A stretch of DNA of 5,683 bases from Patescibacteria group bacterium (GTDB lineage: Bacteria; Patescibacteria; UBA1384; CAILIB01). The notes beneath the pieces are model-generated. The model searched no databases, had not been told where the DNA came from, and saw nothing but the letters and a program-made list of their open reading frames with translations. Positions 1 through 4,581 of the stretch are shown piece by piece; position 1 is the stretch's first letter, and each line of letters starts with the position of its first letter. Where the stretch lies: assembly GCA_020696955.1 (NCBI GenBank), contig JAJFBK010000045.1:1-5683 (forward strand). The letters are read 5' to 3'. Both the position numbers and the translations under genes were made by a program.

Positions 1-705
1 CACTTTCAGCAAGTTTTCACCGCAGCAAGGCAGATAGGCATCACTCGTCCAGAGACTTCTTTAAAACATTTAGGCTTTGGAACTGTTAATGGGCCAGACG
101 GAAAGCCCTTCAAGACGAGGTCGGGCGACGCCATGAAGCTCAGTGACCTTATTATGCTGACAGAGGAAAAAGCTCGGGAGCGTATGAAAGAAGCAGGAGT
201 AGGAAGCGAGTATCCTCTGGAAGAGCAGGAGGAGATCGCCAAGGCAGTTGCTGTGGCTGCTCTAAAGTATGCCGATCTAAGCAACAACCGCATGTCTGAC
301 TACAGCTTCGACGTCGACAAGTTCAGCCGTTTTGAAGGAAAGACAGGTCCCTACCTCATCTACACAGCGGTTCGTATCAAATCAATTTTCCGAAAGCTAG
401 ATAATCCTCAAACTGATCCTGCGGATTTGAGAATTCATGGTGAACCTGAGAGAAACCTTGTGCTCGCCCTTGCTGACTTTGCTCCGGCTATCCAGAGAAC
501 CAAAGAACTAGATGCCCCTCACGTTCTCTGCGAATACCTCTTTGAGCTTGGCCAGGCTTTCAACCGCTTCTACCAAGAGTGCAATATTTCCAAGCAAGAA
601 AACGAAGAGATCAAAAAGGCGTGGATTTCCCTCTCTTCTCTCACTCTTAAAACCCTGGAGACTGGGCTAGATCTGCTAGGCATTTCCGTACCGGAGCGTA
701 TGTAG
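1..705 (+). CDS. argS: Arginyl-tRNA synthetase, C-terminal part (5' end outside window)
   Basis: Class I aminoacyl-tRNA synthetase that charges tRNA-Arg in the cytoplasm. The open frame enters at base 1, and 234 residues plus the TAG stop are visible; the full protein is usually about 550-600 residues. The sequence begins near the end of the catalytic domain and shows the ArgRS signature GPDGKPFKTRSGDA (about residues 31-44), the family's counterpart of the KMSKS loop. The stretch with GPYLIYTAVRIKSIF marks the helical junction into the all-helical DALR anticodon-binding domain, which contains EYLFELGQAFNRFYQEC and ends with the characteristic LLGISVPERM. The internal ATG at 133 lies inside the conserved FKTRSGDAM region and is not the start. 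The next gene begins 2 nt after the stop. No defect is seen in the visible part. Identification is firm. Confidence 0.97.
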   Translation, partial: HFQQVFTAARQIGITRPETSLKHLGFGTVNGPDGKPFKTRSGDAMKLSDLIMLTEEKARERMKEAGVGSEYPLEEQEEIAKAVAVAALKYADLSNNRMSDYSFDVDKFSRFEGKTGPYLIYTAVRIKSIFRKLDNPQTDPADLRIHGEPERNLVLALADFAPAIQRTKELDAPHVLCEYLFELGQAFNRFYQECNISKQENEEIKKAWISLSSLTLKTLETGLDLLGISVPERM

Positions 706-707
706 CC

Positions 708-1277
708 ATGACTGGAAAAACCCATCAGATAATCGGCATTACCGCAGGGCTTTCCTCGTTTTTGCTGTTGGCTCCTCTAGGTTATAATCCGGCCACATTC
801 GCAGCGGTGCTGGTAGTCTCAAGTGTCGGCTCCCTTCTTCCGGACATAGATCAGCCTGCTTCCAAGCTGTGGCATAGCCTGCCTTTCGGAAACATTGCCA
901 GTGAATTTGTGAACCCGTTTCTTGAGCACCGAAACCTTACCCATTCTTTCTTAGGCTTCGGCCTGGTATCTTTCCTGGTCTTGTATCTTTTAAGCCAAGC
1001 TCCGGTCTACTGGGGGCTTTCGACGGACATTATTCTGGTTGCCTTCCTCTCGGCTTACGGGAGCCATTTGCTTGCTGACATGGTCACGGTCCAAGGCATA
1101 CCGCTTTTCTTTCCCATCCAGCGCATGATTGGCATCCCGCCACGACCGTTTGAAGGCATTCGCATTCAGACCGGAGAGTGGTTTGAGAATGTCATTGTCT
1201 TTCCCGTTGCCAACGCAGCCTTCCTTACCCTTATTGTTTCATATTGGCCCATTATCAACGTAACCCTTTTCAAGTAG
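708..1277 (+). CDS. YdjM/DUF457-like membrane-bound metal-dependent hydrolase
   Basis: A 189-residue integral membrane protein of the family annotated as inner-membrane metal-dependent hydrolase (YdjM-like, DUF457). Its substrate is unknown. Family motifs are visible in order: GKTHQIIG at the N-terminus (His6), LLPDIDQP (Asp46, Asp48), EHRNLTHS (residues 73-80, His74, Arg75, His79), SHLLADMVT (His120, Asp124), and a late TGEWFE (Glu157, Glu160). These His/Asp/Glu residues are the likely metal ligands. Hydrophobic segments at about 8-23, 28-45, 81-97, 107-125 and 162-182 suggest four or five membrane passes. The ATG follows the argS stop by 2 nt, with GGAG at 693-696 as a plausible ribosome site inside argS, so it is probably cotranscribed with argS. 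The length is normal for the family. The family call is strong; the biochemical role is not known. Confidence 0.88.
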   Translation: MTGKTHQIIGITAGLSSFLLLAPLGYNPATFAAVLVVSSVGSLLPDIDQPASKLWHSLPFGNIASEFVNPFLEHRNLTHSFLGFGLVSFLVLYLLSQAPVYWGLSTDIILVAFLSAYGSHLLADMVTVQGIPLFFPIQRMIGIPPRPFEGIRIQTGEWFENVIVFPVANAAFLTLIVSYWPIINVTLFK

Positions 1278-1278
1278 C

Positions 1279-2205
1279 ATGGATTTTTTTAGTTTCACCC
1301 TGACATTTCTCGGTTTGGTCGCTTTCGAGGTTGTGAGTAGTATCGACAATGCGGTAATCAATGCAGAAGTACTGACTACAATGGGTGAGAAAGCCAAGCG
1401 CTGGTTTTTGACCTGGGGGCTATTTTTTGCAGTTTTCTTAATGAGAGGTCTTCTTCCCTGGCTGATCGTCTGGGGAGCTCTTCCTTCACTCGGACCTATT
1501 GGCGCTTTGACAGCTACCTTTAGTGGCGATCCCCAGGTGATTGCCGCCATTGAGTCCTCTGCTCCCGTGCTTCTGATCAGCGGGGGAACCTTCTTGGTCT
1601 TTCTCTTTTTTCACTGGCTCTTTCTGGAGCCAAAGACTTTTGGTCTGAGAGGGGAGCACTTCTTTCATCGGAACGGGCTCTGGTTTTACACGGTAGTATC
1701 TATTATTTTGCTGACCATGGTTTGGTACACGATAGGGATTAACCCAATGCTTACGCTCGGATGCGTTATTGGTTCAACTGCCTTTTTCATTACCCATGGA
1801 TTCAAGCAGAGCGCTGAGCAGGAAGAAGAAAAGCTCACTACCACTAAGCTAAGCGATCGAAGCAAGATTCTCTACCTTGAAGTGATTGACGGCGTTTTTT
1901 CAATTGACGGCGTCCTCGGTGCCTTTGCCTTCACCCTTTCGGTTCCGCTCATTATTTTAGGAAACGGAATCGGAGCCTTAGTGGTTCGACAATTAACCAT
2001 CGGCAATATCGACCGCATCAAGAAATATGTCTTCTTAAAAAACGGCGCCATGTACTCGGTCCTTATTCTAGGTATTGTCATGATCTCTGACAGTCTAGGG
2101 GTCCATGTTCCTCATTGGATATCTCCAGTGGCAACATTCGCAGTCATAGGGTATTTCCTTTATCGCTCGAAAAAGCATCTGATCGCCACTTTTCACCATG
2201 CTTAA
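1279..2205 (+). CDS. DUF475 / TerC-family integral membrane protein
   Basis: A 308-residue polytopic membrane protein of the DUF475 branch of the TerC superfamily. Relatives such as TerC and Alx are linked to tellurite resistance and to metal, especially manganese, export. The family's internal duplication is visible: EVVSSIDNAVINAEVL (residues 17-32; Glu17, Asp23, Asn24) in the first half is echoed by LEVIDGVFSIDGV (200-212; Glu201, Asp204, Asp210) in the second. These acidic residues sit in membrane helices and are the likely metal-binding core. A charged cytoplasmic linker (QEEEKLTTTKLSDRSK region, about 181-196) separates the halves. The ATG comes 1 nt after the upstream TAG with no good Shine-Dalgarno site, suggesting translational coupling to the YdjM-like gene. 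No metal riboswitch is seen ahead of it. Transport of a metal cation is inferred from the family. Confidence 0.9.
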   Translation: MDFFSFTLTFLGLVAFEVVSSIDNAVINAEVLTTMGEKAKRWFLTWGLFFAVFLMRGLLPWLIVWGALPSLGPIGALTATFSGDPQVIAAIESSAPVLLISGGTFLVFLFFHWLFLEPKTFGLRGEHFFHRNGLWFYTVVSIILLTMVWYTIGINPMLTLGCVIGSTAFFITHGFKQSAEQEEEKLTTTKLSDRSKILYLEVIDGVFSIDGVLGAFAFTLSVPLIILGNGIGALVVRQLTIGNIDRIKKYVFLKNGAMYSVLILGIVMISDSLGVHVPHWISPVATFAVIGYFLYRSKKHLIATFHHA

Positions 2206-2232
2206 ACTGGATGAGCTTGCAATCGTCAAAAG

Positions 2233-2254
2233 TTAATATTTTTTTAATAAAAAT
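2233..2254 (+). promoter_or_regulatory. Tandem 11-bp direct repeat, candidate binding site for the OmpR/PhoB-type regulator
   Basis: Two abutting 11-bp units, TTAATATTTTT (2233-2243) and TTAATAAAAAT (2244-2254), share the hexamer TTAATA at exactly one helical turn. OmpR/PhoB regulators bind as head-to-tail dimers to direct repeats with this 11-bp period, and the next gene encodes such a regulator, so autoregulation is plausible. A weaker third unit (AAGATA at 2255) may follow. The region is AT-rich, so chance repetition is possible. Confidence 0.4.
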
Positions 2255-2264
2255 AAGATATACA
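2254..2264 (+). promoter_or_regulatory. Candidate -10 region for the response-regulator gene
   Basis: In the 98-nt gap before the regulator gene, overlapping hexamers TAAGAT (2254-2259) and TATACA (2259-2264) each match the sigma-70 -10 consensus in four or five positions. No good TTGACA-like -35 lies 16-18 nt upstream, which would fit an activator-dependent promoter using the repeat just before it. The rest of the 2206-2303 gap shows no clear terminator for the preceding operon, only a run of seven T at 2239-2245 without a convincing hairpin. The exact start site is uncertain. Confidence 0.35.
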
Positions 2265-2303
2265 GGTAGTGTAAGTTAACTTCGACCATTCATCACTATT
2301 TGT

Positions 2304-2972
2304 ATGCGCCTCCTCATTGTGGAAGACGACGCCTTGGTTGCCGAAACCTTAAACGACCTTCTTTCGGAAGAATATGAAGTGGAAGTCATTGATTCGGGAA
2401 AAGAGGCACTGAGTCGAGCTAGTAAGAACGACTATGACCTGATCCTTTTGGATATAGGTCTTCCTGACATGGACGGAGAAGCTGTTTGTAGTGAATTGAG
2501 GAATCGCAAGATCACTGTGCCAGTCATTATGGTTACTGGAAAACAAGAGGTTGATTACAAGGTCCGTACCCTGGACAAGGGGGCTGACGATTATATCACC
2601 AAGCCTTTTAGTTTCCCCGAGCTTAACGCACGCATTAGGGCGGTCCTTCGAAGAAGTAAGGGGGCTCCCATTCCGGCGATACTGCGCTGTGGAGATCTTG
2701 TGCTTGATACCAACGCCAGGACAGTTACCAGGCAAGGAAAAGACATCGAGCTGCGGAGAAAGGAGTTTGATATTTTGGAATATCTGGTGATCAATCGAGG
2801 AAGAATCGTTACCAGAAGCATGATCATCGACCATATATGGGATGAAAATACCAATGCTTTTAGCAATGTCGTTGACGTGCATATCAAGTACTTGCGTGAC
2901 AGGATCGAGAAGCCGTTCAAGTCACAGATTATCAAAACGGTTCATGGTTTGGGGTATACCATTTCTGCTTAA
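2304..2972 (+). CDS. Two-component response regulator, OmpR/PhoB family
   Basis: A 222-residue cytoplasmic DNA-binding regulator, full length for the family. The receiver domain (about 1-118) has the acidic pair Asp8/Asp9 in LLIVEDD, the phosphoacceptor Asp50 in LILLDIGLPDMDG, Thr78 in VIMVTGKQ, and Lys100 in DDYITKPFS, so all catalytic positions are intact. The winged-helix output domain (about 125-222) shows LRCGDLVLDTNARTVTRQGK, the LRRKEFDILEYLV helix, the RSMIIDHIWDE recognition region and the terminal TVHGLGYTI wing. The start MRLLIVEDD fits the family exactly, although no Shine-Dalgarno sequence precedes it, so initiation may be weak or on a short leader. The downstream membrane histidine kinase is the obvious partner, separated only by the small peptide gene. 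The target genes are unknown; autoregulation is suggested by the upstream 11-bp repeat. Confidence 0.95.
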   Translation: MRLLIVEDDALVAETLNDLLSEEYEVEVIDSGKEALSRASKNDYDLILLDIGLPDMDGEAVCSELRNRKITVPVIMVTGKQEVDYKVRTLDKGADDYITKPFSFPELNARIRAVLRRSKGAPIPAILRCGDLVLDTNARTVTRQGKDIELRRKEFDILEYLVINRGRIVTRSMIIDHIWDENTNAFSNVVDVHIKYLRDRIEKPFKSQIIKTVHGLGYTISA

Positions 2973-2996
2973 TTTAAATCATTAGTTTTGCAGGGA

Positions 2997-3005
2997 AAGG
3001 AGGTG
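2997..3005 (+). promoter_or_regulatory. Very strong Shine-Dalgarno site for the small peptide gene
   Basis: AAGGAGGTG is a full match to the anti-Shine-Dalgarno end of 16S rRNA. The GGAGG core ends 9 nt before the ATG at 3013, which is close to ideal spacing. The other starts in the window have weak or no sites, so this element is the main evidence that the 39-codon frame is truly translated, and at a high rate. Confidence 0.85.
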
Positions 3006-3012
3006 GAAGAGC

Positions 3013-3132
3013 ATGAAAAACATTATTGAGTCAGTTCTGAGCGACAAGAGCGCACGCAGCACGTCCGCTGTAAGCAAGATCGCTATCCAGAACGCAGAGG
3101 AAGCCTATCCTTGGTACGACGAAGCGTCTTAA
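3013..3132 (+). CDS. 39-residue peptide, candidate signal or modified-peptide precursor
   Basis: No known family is recognised. The frame is ATG to TAA with a perfect Shine-Dalgarno site, 40 nt after the regulator stop and 13 nt before an intrinsic terminator stem. The N-terminal 31 residues are polar and probably helical, starting MKNIIESVLSDK, with seven Ser in the whole peptide and a Ser/Ala/Lys-rich middle (SARSTSAVSK, 13-22). The last eight residues, YPWYDEAS, hold all the aromatic residues (Tyr32, Trp34, Tyr35). There is no Cys, no hydrophobic signal peptide and no Gly-Gly cleavage site; the net charge is about -2. The split into a polar leader and a distinct aromatic tail resembles ribosomally made, modified peptides. 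The position between a response regulator and its membrane kinase fits a signal peptide. Alternatives are a small regulator of the kinase or a structural small protein. Its existence as a gene is likely; its function is inference. Confidence 0.78.
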   Translation: MKNIIESVLSDKSARSTSAVSKIAIQNAEEAYPWYDEAS

Positions 3133-3145
3133 GGTTTCAGACTCC

Positions 3146-3174
3146 AAAAGCTGGGCATTATTCGCCCAGCTTTT
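3146..3174 (+). terminator. Intrinsic terminator after the peptide gene
   Basis: A perfect 11-bp inverted repeat, AAAAGCTGGGC (3146-3156) and GCCCAGCTTTT (3164-3174), encloses a 7-nt loop ATTATTC. The GC-rich core followed by TTTT is typical of a Rho-independent terminator. The mirrored AAAA on the left would also give a T-run on the minus strand. It starts 13 nt after the peptide stop and should end the regulator-peptide transcript, with possible readthrough into the kinase gene. The T-run is short, so termination may be incomplete. Confidence 0.85.
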
Positions 3175-3181
3175 GTATAAT
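3152..3181 (+). promoter_or_regulatory. Candidate sigma-70 promoter for kinase and toroid genes
   Basis: TATAAT at 3176-3181 is an exact -10 consensus. TGGGCA at 3152-3157 is a 4-of-6 match to the -35 consensus with an 18-nt spacer, and it lies inside the terminator stem. A start near 3188 would leave a leader of about 23 nt before the kinase ATG. The -10 is convincing; the -35 is weak, so the promoter may need an activator. Confidence 0.55.
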
Positions 3182-3210
3182 AAAAGCACTGCCTAAAGTA
3201 ATCACTCTGA

Positions 3211-4581
3211 ATGATCGCCTTTTTTAGAAACCTTGCGAGAGCCCACCAACAAGATGAAGATGCCAGAAGGCAGGAATATATCCTAAATGTCCTTATTTTA
3301 GGTACCCTTGGTTTTGCAGGGGGAACTTTGGGAATTGGCGTGCTGACCTCGTTGCAGCGTGGGGCAGAGTATGCGATGAGCCATTTACCGGCTCAGGTAA
3401 TTTTCTTCACCATCTTCCTTAGTTTTTACTTGCTTTCTAAGGCGGGGTATTATCGTTTGTCGAGTTATCTCTTTCTTGGTTCCTACTTTCTCTTGGCAAA
3501 TTTCTTAGCCCTACAGTGGGATATCGGCCTGCCTCATGCCATAGTGCTCTACATTCTTACCATTATCATGGCGGGTATCTTGATCACGCCTCGGGCTTCA
3601 GCAATGCTGACTTTGCTTACCACTCTCAGCCTTCTTCTTATAGTTCATGTTCATGAAGTGGGCATGGTCAAGGCTCAAGTTGATTGGTCGGCCAAGACTG
3701 CCGGCTATGGAGACGCCTTCAATCTGGCGGTTCTCTATTTTCTAGTGATGCTTATCTCCTGGCTTTCAACCAAGGAGATAGAGCGGTCTCTGGGCCGAGC
3801 ACGAAGATCAGAAGCCGCTCTCAAGAAGGAAAGGGATTTGCTTGAAATAAAGGTAGAAGAACGAACCAGGGACTTGGAGAAGTCTCAATTAGAAAAGATA
3901 TCTCAGCTCTACCGGTTCGCCGAATACGGAAAACTGACTTCAGGCATCTTGCACGATTTAGCCAATCCCTTAAGTGCCATTTCGCTCAACTTGGAAAAGA
4001 TGCAGGGAACCGAGCAATCTACCCTCTTGAAGCGGGCACTTGAAGGTACAAAAAGAATGGAGCGTTTCGTTGAGCTCGCCCGTAAGCAGATTCAGAACCA
4101 AAAGGATCTCTCAGTATTTTCGGTAGCCAAGGAAATCCAGCAAAGCATAAAAGGGCTTGAGTACAAGGCGAAACTGGAGAACGTAAAGCTTCAGTTCTCT
4201 AAGCCTAATGACATCACACTCTACGGCAGTCCAATGCGCTTCCATCAGCTGATCAGCAACCTTATCGGCAATGCCATAGATGCCTATGACCATTATGAAA
4301 CCGATCATGAGAGGGTGGTGATTATCAGTTATGAGTTCACGGGGAGTAAGATCTATTTGCGTATCCTGGACTTTGGAAAAGGGGTGTCCCAGGAAGACAA
4401 CGAGAAGATCTTCGAGCCATTCTTTACTACCAAGACCACTGACAAAGGAACTGGCATGGGACTTTCGATCTGCAAGGATATCGTCGAAAAGGATTTTCAT
4501 GGCAAGCTCCAGCTGATTAGCGAAAAGGGGAAGGGCACTCTTTTCTTGGTTGAGATTCCTATTCACCATGAGCCAAGCTAA
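3211..4581 (+). CDS. Membrane sensor histidine kinase
   Basis: A 456-residue inner-membrane histidine kinase. The N-terminal 187 residues contain about six hydrophobic segments (roughly 24-48, 62-76, 83-101, 110-126, 130-147, 169-186) with short loops and no large extracytoplasmic domain, so sensing probably occurs within or at the membrane. A coiled coil (about 188-232, with KVEERTRDLEKSQLEK) leads to the kinase core: H-box with phosphoacceptor His248 in GILHDLANPLSAI, N-box NLIGNAIDAYD (Asn354), G1 box LDFGKG (Asp387), F-box FEPFFTTK, and G2 box GTGMGLSI (413-420). All catalytic residues are present. The start ATG directly follows an in-frame TGA (3208-3210), so no upstream start is possible; no good Shine-Dalgarno site is seen. 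The partner is surely the upstream OmpR-type regulator. The ligand is unknown; the adjacent peptide is a candidate. The 3' end overlaps the next gene by 14 nt. Confidence 0.95.
   Translation: MIAFFRNLARAHQQDEDARRQEYILNVLILGTLGFAGGTLGIGVLTSLQRGAEYAMSHLPAQVIFFTIFLSFYLLSKAGYYRLSSYLFLGSYFLLANFLALQWDIGLPHAIVLYILTIIMAGILITPRASAMLTLLTTLSLLLIVHVHEVGMVKAQVDWSAKTAGYGDAFNLAVLYFLVMLISWLSTKEIERSLGRARRSEAALKKERDLLEIKVEERTRDLEKSQLEKISQLYRFAEYGKLTSGILHDLANPLSAISLNLEKMQGTEQSTLLKRALEGTKRMERFVELARKQIQNQKDLSVFSVAKEIQQSIKGLEYKAKLENVKLQFSKPNDITLYGSPMRFHQLISNLIGNAIDAYDHYETDHERVVIISYEFTGSKIYLRILDFGKGVSQEDNEKIFEPFFTTKTTDKGTGMGLSICKDIVEKDFHGKLQLISEKGKGTLFLVEIPIHHEPS

Noticed and set aside
133..705. A separate 190-residue gene starting at ATG 133
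   Set aside because: The same frame is open from base 1 and encodes conserved ArgRS sequence upstream (GPDGKPFKTRSG), so 133 is internal to argS.
2206..2250. Intrinsic terminator for the argS-DUF475 operon at the T-run 2239-2245
   Set aside because: No GC-rich hairpin precedes the T-run; only four-base pairings could be found.
2349..2882. 177-codon minus-strand open frame opposite the response regulator
   Set aside because: It lies wholly inside an intact, well-conserved OmpR-family gene and its translation has no recognisable domain; it is a shadow of the real frame.
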